Source: Segatella oris (GTDB lineage Bacteria > Bacteroidota > Bacteroidia > Bacteroidales > Bacteroidaceae). From it: a DNA stretch of 64,000 nt. The position numbers and the translations under genes are program-made. Below the pieces are notes generated by a model that saw nothing but the letters and a program-made list of their open reading frames with translations, made no database searches and was not told where the DNA came from. Of the stretch, positions 9,507 to 17,299 are shown in pieces (positions within the stretch are counted from its first letter, which is position 1; every line of letters begins with the position of its first letter). The stretch is from positions 868,001-932,000 of the forward strand of contig NZ_LR134384.1 of assembly GCF_900637655.1 (NCBI RefSeq), given 5' to 3'.

Positions 9507-9899
9507 TTATGCAGTATTTCAGTCTATAATTGGCCAATACTATCTAAGATTCAGATTTGGATGACTCTTCTTGCAAACTTGCTAAAAAAATAGTGCGAAG
9601 AAGTATAAAAAGAACATGAAGGTTTTCGAGAATAGCAACAATGATGAGAATTGGACTGATGTATTATATCAATATGGATTCCTTTTTTGGACAGCCTGAG
9701 AACAACTGAAAAGAGTACTTTATGGAGCAAGAAATATCTCCTCCACAATGCAAGGAAATTACATAGCATGGTCTTTTCAAAGATGAAAATAGCTCATCCC
9801 TAATAAACAAAGAGATGAGCCATACAGGTTATTGGGCTAGCGAACAGTAATAAACTAACACAACCCCAACAACTCCATTTGTAAATTCTGCTATACATA
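9507..9899. other. No gene seen between relaxase and retron
   Basis: About 390 bases of AT-rich sequence. A 72-codon minus-strand frame (9551-9769) has no recognisable features and I do not call it. The region separates the convergent relaxase and retron units. Confidence 0.5.
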
Positions 9900-10994
9900 T
9901 CACAATAAGCCCCAATCTAACGCATTAGCCTTTGCAATCATATCCTTGGCGATCTCAGGTTCAATGGAATAAACATACAGTATTTTACCATACAGCCATT
10001 GGCGGGCATGAGAATATCCCGGCATTACGTGATCAAAATGTGCTTGGGTTCCATACTTCTCACAAAAATGAAGATGTCTATAGATTTGTCGCTTGAACTT
10101 CTGAGGTACACGAGGTTTTTCTCCATCTATAAGAATACCTGTAACCATTTGACGAGATTCAGGTCCATAAGTTCCTGTCTTGCTATAATTCAACTTTAGT
10201 GATTCCTCTTCAACTATCTTTTTGAGAAAACTCTGTGTAGGAAGTTTCTCAAGTTCGTTCGCAGAGAATGTCAAATCATCAGCATATCTAGTGTAATGTA
10301 TTCCGTTCAAGTCGGCAAATTTTGCTAATCTGCTGTCTAATCCACGGCATATCAGATTAGCTAAAGCTGGGCTTGTTGGAGCACCTTGTGCCAGAACCGC
10401 CTTAGGCTTATTATACAAATATCTGAAACAACTCTGTTTGTACCCCCTAAGACTTTGGTACTTTTCTTCTTTTAATTTCAAAGTGCATAACGTAGCCAAG
10501 TCGTGACTCACGGCTGGCGAATAACCTATTTCTAAAAAGATACCATAGACGCGCTGTACGGTTATACTCTCGAAGAAATCCTTGAAATCAAACTTGCGTA
10601 TGAAAGACATACCAACATGAGGACTTGCATTTTGAAAAGTACTGCCACCCTTGACAAATCCCTTACTCTGGGGATGAACAGGAATCTTGTCCAAAATCTC
10701 ATGCAATATCCATCGTTGAATACATTTTAGGTTCTGATATGGAACAACTATCCGCCTCCTCTTGCTACTATGTTTTTTCTTGATTGTAAAATATGCATAA
10801 TAACCATCAATGTGGTCTTTGATGGAAATAAGTTCAGAATACTCTACACTTACTATGCCTGCCAAGTGTTTAAGTGAAAATATTACTGGCAGTCCCTTCT
10901 TTATCAGGTTATCTGTATATTCTATAATAGAGGAACGGAATTGAGAATTACATCCGTTCAGTTGTCGTATAAAAGAGTCTCTCGGGAAATCCAT
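9900..10994 (-). CDS. Retron-type reverse transcriptase
   Basis: A 364-residue bacterial reverse transcriptase. It shows the retron NAxxH motif (NASPH), catalytic Asp in FDFKDFFES, QGAPTSPALAN, the active-site YADD in YTRYADDLTFS (near residue 236) and VTG in QMVTGILID, a signature of retron enzymes. It should copy part of the RNA encoded at 11000-11190 into msDNA. The gene is the last of a minus-strand unit of effector, RNA and reverse transcriptase. It is the cargo of element 1 and is expected to act in anti-phage defence by abortive infection. Confidence 0.93.
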   Translation of the reverse strand: MDFPRDSFIRQLNGCNSQFRSSIIEYTDNLIKKGLPVIFSLKHLAGIVSVEYSELISIKDHIDGYYAYFTIKKKHSSKRRRIVVPYQNLKCIQRWILHEILDKIPVHPQSKGFVKGGSTFQNASPHVGMSFIRKFDFKDFFESITVQRVYGIFLEIGYSPAVSHDLATLCTLKLKEEKYQSLRGYKQSCFRYLYNKPKAVLAQGAPTSPALANLICRGLDSRLAKFADLNGIHYTRYADDLTFSANELEKLPTQSFLKKIVEEESLKLNYSKTGTYGPESRQMVTGILIDGEKPRVPQKFKRQIYRHLHFCEKYGTQAHFDHVMPGYSHARQWLYGKILYVYSIEPEIAKDMIAKANALDWGLL

Positions 10995-10999
10995 AACAT

Positions 11000-11190
11000 C
11001 AATCTATTACTCCTACTGGATATAACAGCCGATCAGGCTGTTAATAATGGCTGACCTCGGCAGCCATTATTATCAGTATTAATGATACTTAATTCTATGC
11101 TCACAGCCAAGGGGCTGCAACAAATCAAGGAAATAGCCAAGGAAATAGCCAAGGAAATAGCAGTCCTCAATTTTTTTCGCTAATAGATTA
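11000..11190 (-). ncRNA. Predicted retron msr-msd RNA
   Basis: The gap between effector and reverse transcriptase carries the expected retron RNA features. A perfect 9-base inverted repeat (a1/a2) flanks it: AATCTATTA at 11001-11009 and TAATAGATT at 11181-11189. Read on the minus strand, a1 is followed by TTAGCGA, close to the TTAGCGAGAGG at the branching guanosine of retron Ec86 as I remember it. The msr part has a CAGCC/GGCTG hairpin (11103-11118). The msd part has an 11-base stem (AATAATGGCTG arms, 11044-11072) and an 8-base stem (TAACAGCC/GGCTGTTA, 11023-11042). The a1 arm overlaps the stop codon of the effector gene. Confidence 0.75.
11126..11161 (-). repeat. Three perfect 12-base repeats inside the msr
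   Basis: The unit CAAGGAAATAGC (plus strand) occurs three times without interruption in the part of the retron RNA expected to stay as RNA. An array this exact suggests recent slippage or a selected protein-binding site. Confidence 0.9.
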
Positions 11191-12402
11191 ATCTCTGGAA
11201 ATCCCAAGAAACTTATAGGGTATATATACATATTCTTTTTTTATTATCATATCTATTACCAAGGAGCTTGCCTCAAACTCTTTCTTACGTATACTTGTAT
11301 AAGTCCTCCTTCCTTCATCTGTCAGCAACCCGTCTTCTCTGAGAAGATTCCTTTGAACAGCATTTTCACAGAGTTGTTCATATTGCTTATGAGTCGTTTC
11401 CAACAACAAACAAATGTATGAGTCAGAGCGCTTATGATATTTACCATGCAACAACCCAATCAATTGAATAGATTCACGACCAAAATCATTAAATAGACGA
11501 TTGATATGACCTTGGCTTATTTTTTGAGCAATACTAATCCATTTATATTTCAACCGTTCATAACTTTCATCACGACGTGTTCTGTCAAATAGTCTTCGAG
11601 GGAAGAGTGGAACCCATTTTTTGCCATTATCCGAACGCCTCTTACTTGCCCAAAGAATAGGCAAAGTATTATTCGGAGTAGTATGGTCGAAACATACCAA
11701 CGATTGACTGTTGGCATAGCCCAATGGGCCAATATACAAATCCATCCCTTTTACATATTGTTTCTTAGGATAAAGACATGCTCCATATTTAAGAGCGAAG
11801 TCTCTGACAACCTTCATTCTCGGAGGATAGCCAAATACAGAATGTCTTCGTACAAAAGCCGGCTGGTGCACATCTCCATAAACAGCGACATTTCTCACAG
11901 ATAACAATGTTCCAGCTTTTTGCATATAAGCAACACATAAACAAGCAACTACACTCCCTTGTGGTATGTTGGGAGTTATCTGTTCTAATAATTTGCAAGC
12001 GCTTCCTCCTGAACCTAAGAAATCATCAAGAAGAACAACAAGATATGGCGTATCGCTGTATGAGAAATTGTTGTCAACAAAACTCCACGAGATATGATTA
12101 AATCGACCTATAATCTTTTTAATGTGGTACGCCATTACTACACCGCTTTTCCCGATGCCACCAATAGGATATATTGCAATAGGCATTCCAGAATGTGCTC
12201 TTATGATTTGTTGTAAGCCATCTTCTAACACATTAGCACACCTCGTTTCAGAGTAAAAGGAAACTTGGTTGAGCAATGTCAGGGCTGTTCCCCAATCACT
12301 TTCCTCAAAATTATATAGCCATGCAAGAATATCCGCTTCTGAAATTTGTTCATCAAAGCGATACCTCAGCGTGACGAGTACTTGTGTGTCGATTTTTAGC
12401 AT
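11188..12402 (-). CDS. Retron effector: phosphoribosyltransferase-like protein
   Basis: A 404-residue protein. Residues about 95-190 form a type I phosphoribosyltransferase-like domain with a PRPP-loop signature, LVVLLDDFLGSGGSA, near residue 128. The C-terminal third (about 300-390) looks like a winged helix (LIGLLHGKYH, ENAVQRNLLREDGLLTDEGRR). PRTase plus winged-helix proteins are known retron partners, type III in the published classification as I recall. Neighbouring reverse transcriptase and msr-msd RNA support this. In such systems msDNA restrains the effector until phage interference releases it. Here the effector lies upstream of the RNA and ends inside its a1 arm. Confidence 0.82.
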   Translation of the reverse strand: MLKIDTQVLVTLRYRFDEQISEADILAWLYNFEESDWGTALTLLNQVSFYSETRCANVLEDGLQQIIRAHSGMPIAIYPIGGIGKSGVVMAYHIKKIIGRFNHISWSFVDNNFSYSDTPYLVVLLDDFLGSGGSACKLLEQITPNIPQGSVVACLCVAYMQKAGTLLSVRNVAVYGDVHQPAFVRRHSVFGYPPRMKVVRDFALKYGACLYPKKQYVKGMDLYIGPLGYANSQSLVCFDHTTPNNTLPILWASKRRSDNGKKWVPLFPRRLFDRTRRDESYERLKYKWISIAQKISQGHINRLFNDFGRESIQLIGLLHGKYHKRSDSYICLLLETTHKQYEQLCENAVQRNLLREDGLLTDEGRRTYTSIRKKEFEASSLVIDMIIKKEYVYIPYKFLGISRD

Positions 12403-12557
12403 ATGATAAAAGAATATTATGTCACCTTAATTCTGCAGCACAAAATCTTGTAAAAATCCTAAGTATCAGAAAAACAAGGTCCTAACAACACTTGTTCATG
12501 CAAGAAATTTCACCTTTCTTGGTACTGCAAAAATAATAAGCAAAACATCTGACATGA

Positions 12558-12565
12558 CAAAGGTA
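12558..12565 (-). promoter_or_regulatory. -7 element of the retron unit
   Basis: CAAAGGTA on the plus strand reads TACCTTTG on the minus strand, a full TAnnTTTG match. It would start the retron transcript about 150 bases before the effector start. No -33 box is evident. Confidence 0.5.
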
Positions 12566-12849
12566 AAAAATAAAAATGAAAGCATTACTTTTTTCAGAGG
12601 AATTTATCGCATCATAAAAGTTTTTTCAAAATAGAATATTGAAAGACTTACTGATCATCAGTTTATCCCTACTCACAAATCTGATGCGGAGTATTCTTAC
12701 AAGCGAAGACTACAGCTATTTCTCCAGTTGGTCTCCATTGGGGCATCATTTGGTAACTCTTTATTCTTAATTTCATATACTACTAACCAGGAAATTCTAC
12801 TGCTATAGAAAGATAAATGGGAACAAATTGGGAACATTTATAAAATAAG
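12566..12849. other. Right end of element 1, no gene
   Basis: AT-rich DNA without a supported frame. Two GGGAACA motifs (12819-12825 and 12830-12836) match one at 2751 near the left end and are candidate recombinase arm sites. Confidence 0.5.
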
Positions 12850-12888
12850 AAAAAGCTAAGTGTTGAGTAATCAATTACTTAGCTTTTT
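12850..12888 (-). terminator. Hairpin at the right end of element 1
   Basis: AAAAAGCTAAGT and ACTTAGCTTTTT form a perfect 12-base inverted repeat beside att copy B. Its position matches that of the hairpin next to the tRNA at 30754, so it probably served as the tRNA terminator when element 1 was the element next to the tRNA. Confidence 0.65.
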
Positions 12889-12893
12889 ACTTA

Positions 12894-12907
12894 GTACCCA
12901 GACCCGG
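12894..12907. other. att copy B between elements 1 and 2
   Basis: GTACCCAGACCCGG is identical to the last 14 tRNA-Leu positions before the CCA. The sequence on its right (TACAAGATAGTG and on to about 13085) is repeated beside att copy C at 26837, which marks it as the left end of the element 2 family. Confidence 0.85.
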
Positions 12908-13039
12908 TACAAGATAGTGAAAACAAGAGAAACGAAAAGAATATATAATGCTGATAATCAGCAATTTGCATTTTTCTTATTTTTGCCAAATTAGCCCATT
13001 TTTGCCTATTTTTGGTTGGATAGTACACTTTTAGTACAC

Positions 13040-13069
13040 TTTGATATTCGGGAATTTTTAGTATCTTTG
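13040..13069 (+). promoter_or_regulatory. Promoter of the element 2 recombinase
   Basis: TTTG at 13040-13043, an 18-base spacer and TATCTTTG at 13062-13069 fit the Bacteroidota promoter pattern. Just upstream, AGTACACTTTTAGTACAC (from 13022) is shared with the right ends at 26755 and 30725, so recombinase binding could overlap or regulate this promoter. Confidence 0.75.
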
Positions 13070-13150
13070 CAAAATAAGAAAACATCTGAAAATTAATGAG
13101 TTAATGGTTTTATCCGGTTTGATACACATTTAGGTACATAACTATCAATT

Positions 13151-14374
13151 ATGGCAAAGTTAGAGAATAAAGCAAAGGAAAACCCGAAATTGGAGCAAAA
13201 TGTGCTTGCTGATGGTCGGATTAGTCTCTATTTGGAGTATTATCTCGGTAGAGAAGAAACACCAGTTTTGGATGATAATGGCAATCCTGTTTTGTATGAA
13301 ACGGGGAAGATGATGGGTAAACCAAAAGTTCACATCAAACACAACAGACGAAAAGAAAACCTGCAGTTGTATTTAATAGCCAAGCCACGCACTCCTGCCG
13401 AGCGACAACAGAACAAAGAAACGCTTGAATTGGCTGCCAAGATTCGTGCGGAACGTGAACAGCAGTTTAAGGAAAGTATGCTCGGTTATCGTTTGAAGAA
13501 AGATAGAAATATCAACTTCTTAGACTATTATCAGGCTTACATTGATAGCTATACCAAGAAAGACCTGCGAATGATTAAGATTGCTTTGAATCGTTTTAAG
13601 GACTTTCTGAAAGAGTACTACCCTCTCTATGAGTTTAGTATCAAGCCCGATTTGATAACGAAGGAAATGATGGAGCGTTTTGTGGAGTATCTGCAATCAC
13701 GAAGTGTTGGTGAAGGCGCAAAGAGTATCTACCAGCGTTTCAAGAAAGTGGTGCGCTACGCCATTGACCATGAAGTGATGCTGAAAGACCCATGTAAGGG
13801 TGTGGTATGCAAGGTTGATGAGCAGATTTTGCGTAAAGATGTGCTGTCAATGGATGAAATCCAATCTTTGATTCAATGTCATTACGACAACGAGAACCCA
13901 AATGTGCGACGAGCATTTATTCTCTGCCTATATTGTGGTCTGCGTTTCTGCGATGTGAAAGACTTAACTTATAAGAACATCGACTACACCAACCATCTGT
14001 TGAAGTTTGAGCAGAATAAAACCAAAGGACATTCAGCCAATAGTGGTGTGGTTATCCCATTGAACGATGGTTTGCTCTCATTGATAGGAGAAGCTCCCGA
14101 AGACTTAGACGCCTCCATTTTTAATTTGCCTACATACGAGAGTTGTTGTAAATCCGTAAAACGGTGGGTAAAGCGTGCAGGTATCAATAAACACATCAGC
14201 TGGCATTGTGCCCGCCACAGCTTTGCCGTGAACATCCTGAATAATGGTGCCAATATCAAGACCGTTGCAAGTCTTTTAGGGCATAGTGGATTGAAGCACA
14301 CAGAGAAATACACTCGTGCTGTGGATAAGTTGAAGTCGGAGGCTATCAATAGTTTGCCAGGGTTGAATTTATAA
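13151..14374 (+). CDS. Tyrosine recombinase of element 2
   Basis: A 407-residue integrase with an N-terminal arm-binding region (about 20-75), SAM-like domain (about 120-215) and catalytic domain (about 230-400). Catalytic residues are Arg in LYCGLRFCDV, HxxR in WHCARHSF, His in LLGHSGLK and Tyr in TEKYTR. It should act on att copies B and C. A partial copy of the same gene remains at 27022. The cargo methyltransferase follows 64 bases later behind its own promoter. Confidence 0.93.
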   Translation: MAKLENKAKENPKLEQNVLADGRISLYLEYYLGREETPVLDDNGNPVLYETGKMMGKPKVHIKHNRRKENLQLYLIAKPRTPAERQQNKETLELAAKIRAEREQQFKESMLGYRLKKDRNINFLDYYQAYIDSYTKKDLRMIKIALNRFKDFLKEYYPLYEFSIKPDLITKEMMERFVEYLQSRSVGEGAKSIYQRFKKVVRYAIDHEVMLKDPCKGVVCKVDEQILRKDVLSMDEIQSLIQCHYDNENPNVRRAFILCLYCGLRFCDVKDLTYKNIDYTNHLLKFEQNKTKGHSANSGVVIPLNDGLLSLIGEAPEDLDASIFNLPTYESCCKSVKRWVKRAGINKHISWHCARHSFAVNILNNGANIKTVASLLGHSGLKHTEKYTRAVDKLKSEAINSLPGLNL

Positions 14375-14406
14375 GTAAATATCTCGTGTTTGTAGCAAAT
14401 TATGTT

Positions 14407-14414
14407 TATCTTTG
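14407..14414 (+). promoter_or_regulatory. -7 element of the methyltransferase-ATPase unit
   Basis: TATCTTTG lies 24 bases before the ATG at 14439, with TTTG at 14389 at a shorter than usual distance (14 bases). It supports 14439 as start rather than the TTG at 14412, which lies inside this box. Confidence 0.6.
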
Positions 14415-14438
14415 CACATATTAACTAACAATTTGAAT

Positions 14439-15527
14439 ATGCTCCACAAAAGGTTTCATAAAAGACGAGGAAGATTACCATCAGTAGAGGTTGTAGATCT
14501 ATTTTGCGGAATAGGAGGGCTTAGTTATGGAATGAAATCACAAGGTTTTAAAATTCTCAAAGGTTTTGATTTGGATGCGACCTGCAAATATTCTTATGAG
14601 ACTAATAACGAAGCTGAGTTTCAATATAAAGATATAAGGAATGTCACTCAAAAAGATATATTGCCTCTTTATTCTAAAAATTCTATTAAAGTTTTAGCGG
14701 GATGTGCACCATGCCAGCCCTTCTCTTCTTATGCTTTTAAGAATAAGACTAAGGATAAAGAAAAATATAGTCTTTTAGATGAATTTGGGCGATTAGTAAA
14801 AGAAGTTCATCCTGATATAGTAACAATGGAAAATGTACCTGCTATTACATCCTTTAAATTAAAATCGGTTTTGTCTGACTTTATTAAGGTGTTACAGGAG
14901 GAGAATTTTTTTGTAACGTATCAGGTTGTATATTGCCCCAATTATGGAATTCCACAAACTCGTAAGCGTTTGGTGCTTCTAGCTTCGCGTTGGGGTGAAA
15001 TCAAAATAATTCCACCTACTCATACAAAAGAAAATTATGTAACAGTACGAGATGCTATAGGGTATCTTCCACCATTAGAAGCAGGACATTGTTGCCCTAC
15101 AGATTCATTACATAGGTGTCGTGAATTAACTCCTTTGAATATGGAAAGGATAAAGGCAACTCCTTACGGTGGAAGTTGGAAAGATTGGCCAAAAGATTTG
15201 ATATTAAATTGCCATAAGAAGAATGGCGGTAAAAGTTTTGGTAGTGTCTATGGTCGTATGGTGTGGGATAAACCTGCTCCAACGATGACTACTTTATGTA
15301 CAGGTTTGGGCAATGGCCGGTTTGGGCATCCTGAGCAAAATAGAGCCATATCTGCCCGTGAAGCTGCTTTGTTTCAAACTTTCCCTAATACTTATAAATT
15401 TTTCCCACATGAACAAGACGTTTCATTAACAAAAGTCTCTCGGTATATAGGAAATGCAGTTCCTCCGAAATTAGGAGAAGTAATAGCAGAAAGTATTAAG
15501 CAACATTTAAGAAATATCCAATTATGA
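14439..15527 (+). CDS. DNA cytosine-5 methyltransferase (cargo)
   Basis: A 362-residue C5 methylase. Motif I is VVDLFCGIGGLS (19-30), the catalytic PCQ lies in GCAPCQPFSS (near 92), ENV in TMENVPAI (near 132), QTRKR near 173 and motif X in YIGNAVPPKLGE at the C terminus. The target sequence cannot be read from the protein. Its stop overlaps the start of the GHKL ATPase (ATGA), so the two are translationally coupled. No restriction nuclease is adjacent, so it is either an orphan methylase or works with the ATPase in a non-standard system. The gene is AT-rich (TTA, ATA, AAA codons) like the ATPase. Confidence 0.92.
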   Translation: MLHKRFHKRRGRLPSVEVVDLFCGIGGLSYGMKSQGFKILKGFDLDATCKYSYETNNEAEFQYKDIRNVTQKDILPLYSKNSIKVLAGCAPCQPFSSYAFKNKTKDKEKYSLLDEFGRLVKEVHPDIVTMENVPAITSFKLKSVLSDFIKVLQEENFFVTYQVVYCPNYGIPQTRKRLVLLASRWGEIKIIPPTHTKENYVTVRDAIGYLPPLEAGHCCPTDSLHRCRELTPLNMERIKATPYGGSWKDWPKDLILNCHKKNGGKSFGSVYGRMVWDKPAPTMTTLCTGLGNGRFGHPEQNRAISAREAALFQTFPNTYKFFPHEQDVSLTKVSRYIGNAVPPKLGEVIAESIKQHLRNIQL

Positions 15528-17170
15528 AACAATATAATTTTAACATATCACTTAGTATTCTCAATCATTTGGGAAGAAATCTTTATAGAAATTTTATAAC
15601 AGTCCTTGGAGAAGCTGTATCTAATTCATGGGATGCAGATGCGCATAATGTTTATATCACCATAGATCGTGAAGCAAGGATACTTATTGTTCGTGACGAT
15701 GGTGAGGGTATGGATGAGGATGATTTTCAAAATAAATTTTTGAAAATTGGATATTCTAAGCGAAAAGATAAGAGTACGCATACAAATAGCGGACGTCCAT
15801 ATATAGGAAGAAAAGGTATTGGTAAATTAGCTCTACTTTCATGTGCCCAAACAATAACAGTTCTTACAAAAAAGGAAAAAGAAGAATTGGTTGGTGGAAT
15901 AATTGATAATGCAGGGCTTGATAAAGCTATCAGAAATGACATATCTTCTGATGAATATAATCTAGGCGTGCCAGATGATACTATAATTGCAACTTATAAA
16001 GAACGATTAGGTAAAGAAGGGACCGTTATAATCTTTCAAGATTTAAAAGACGGTATTCGCAATAGAGTTGAATATATAACAAAGTTAGTAGCTTTATATT
16101 TCCGTTTTTCTTTAAAGGATCCTAAATTTAATATTTATATAAATGAAAAGCTAATAACTATTAAAGAACTGAATTCTATAAAAGATAAAACCCAGTTTGC
16201 TTGGATACTTAATGATACGGAAGATCCTTATATTAAGGATAGTAAATTTCTTAAATCTAAAATTATTCCATTAGAGAACGCTGCTATAAAAGGTTTTGTC
16301 GCATCTGTAGAGAAGCCTTCTGATATAAAAATAAAAGGGACAGATGAAAAGGTAACCATTGATTTGTATGTAAATGGACGGTTGAGAGAAAAGGATATAT
16401 TGCGGCATATTCCTATTGCACGAATTGTTCAAAGCTACCTTTATGGACAGATACATTTTGATAGTTTAGATGATGACATAGATCGTTTCACAAGTAGTCG
16501 AGAAGGAGTTGTTCCTGATGATCCTAAGTTTAAGGAGCTATTGAAAGTTTTAAATGAAGTAATTAAGACTGTTATGAATGACTGGGACATATGGCGTACA
16601 GAAATTAATGAAGATGGCGATCTAGAAAATCCAAGAATGACCAAGAAGCAAAGGAAATCACAGGAATTGTTTAATGTCGTGGTGGAAGATTTTAAACCTT
16701 CTAAAGATAATGAGCCAAGTCGAAAAAAAGTTGAAGGCTGGATAAAAGAAATAAGGGAAGATGCAGAATTTAATCTTTCCTCCTATGGAGAATGTTTTGC
16801 GGCAGAAAATTTATTAAGAAAATATATAAACGATAAGCAGATTGAAATTCCTGAAAAAATTCAGAAAGAAATTAATGAAAAATGGGAGCCTAATGCTAAA
16901 AAATATAAAGAAGCCGCAAATATTAATTTTAATATAAGAGAAGGAGAATCTAGTTTGTCTTATTTGGACATGGACAATTTGTCTTTTATAGCTGATGATG
17001 AGAAAGACAAGCAAAAAAAGGCATGTTTGTTAAGAGACGCTGCAGAATATAAACCAATTAGGGATGCTTTGTCTCATACGGCAAGATTAACAAAATTAGC
17101 AAAAGATAAATTGAATATGACATATGAAAACATAAAAGCTCGTATTATTGTTTTGCTGAATAGAGCATAA
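15524..17170 (+). CDS. GHKL (Hsp90/MutL/MORC-like) ATPase
   Basis: A 548-residue protein with an N-terminal Bergerat ATP-binding fold: N-box Glu30-Asn34 in GEAVSNSWDADA, DDGEGM at 58-63 and GRKGIGK at 95-101. A second-domain fold follows (about 150-330). The C-terminal part (about 370-548) is helical and charged and contains no nuclease motif I can recognise. ATPases of this class linked to cytosine methylases were described as MORC-like partners in restriction-modification systems (Iyer, Abhiman and Aravind, recalled from memory). The ATG overlaps the methylase stop. The pair probably distinguishes self from foreign DNA, but the effector step is unknown. Confidence 0.85.
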   Translation: MKQYNFNISLSILNHLGRNLYRNFITVLGEAVSNSWDADAHNVYITIDREARILIVRDDGEGMDEDDFQNKFLKIGYSKRKDKSTHTNSGRPYIGRKGIGKLALLSCAQTITVLTKKEKEELVGGIIDNAGLDKAIRNDISSDEYNLGVPDDTIIATYKERLGKEGTVIIFQDLKDGIRNRVEYITKLVALYFRFSLKDPKFNIYINEKLITIKELNSIKDKTQFAWILNDTEDPYIKDSKFLKSKIIPLENAAIKGFVASVEKPSDIKIKGTDEKVTIDLYVNGRLREKDILRHIPIARIVQSYLYGQIHFDSLDDDIDRFTSSREGVVPDDPKFKELLKVLNEVIKTVMNDWDIWRTEINEDGDLENPRMTKKQRKSQELFNVVVEDFKPSKDNEPSRKKVEGWIKEIREDAEFNLSSYGECFAAENLLRKYINDKQIEIPEKIQKEINEKWEPNAKKYKEAANINFNIREGESSLSYLDMDNLSFIADDEKDKQKKACLLRDAAEYKPIRDALSHTARLTKLAKDKLNMTYENIKARIIVLLNRA

Positions 17171-17299
17171 CGATATTGGACTGGAAGGAAATATATCAAT
17201 TAGGTAAGAAACAATGCTGTAAATAAGACTTGTCTGAAGGGCAAATTATTAACGACACTTTATAGATGTCACCTTTATTTTTAGCATAAAATCAATGGT

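Noticed and set aside
11126..11161. CRISPR-like short repeat array
   Set aside because: Units are 12 bases and contiguous without spacers, inside a retron RNA. No CRISPR array or cas gene was seen anywhere in the window.
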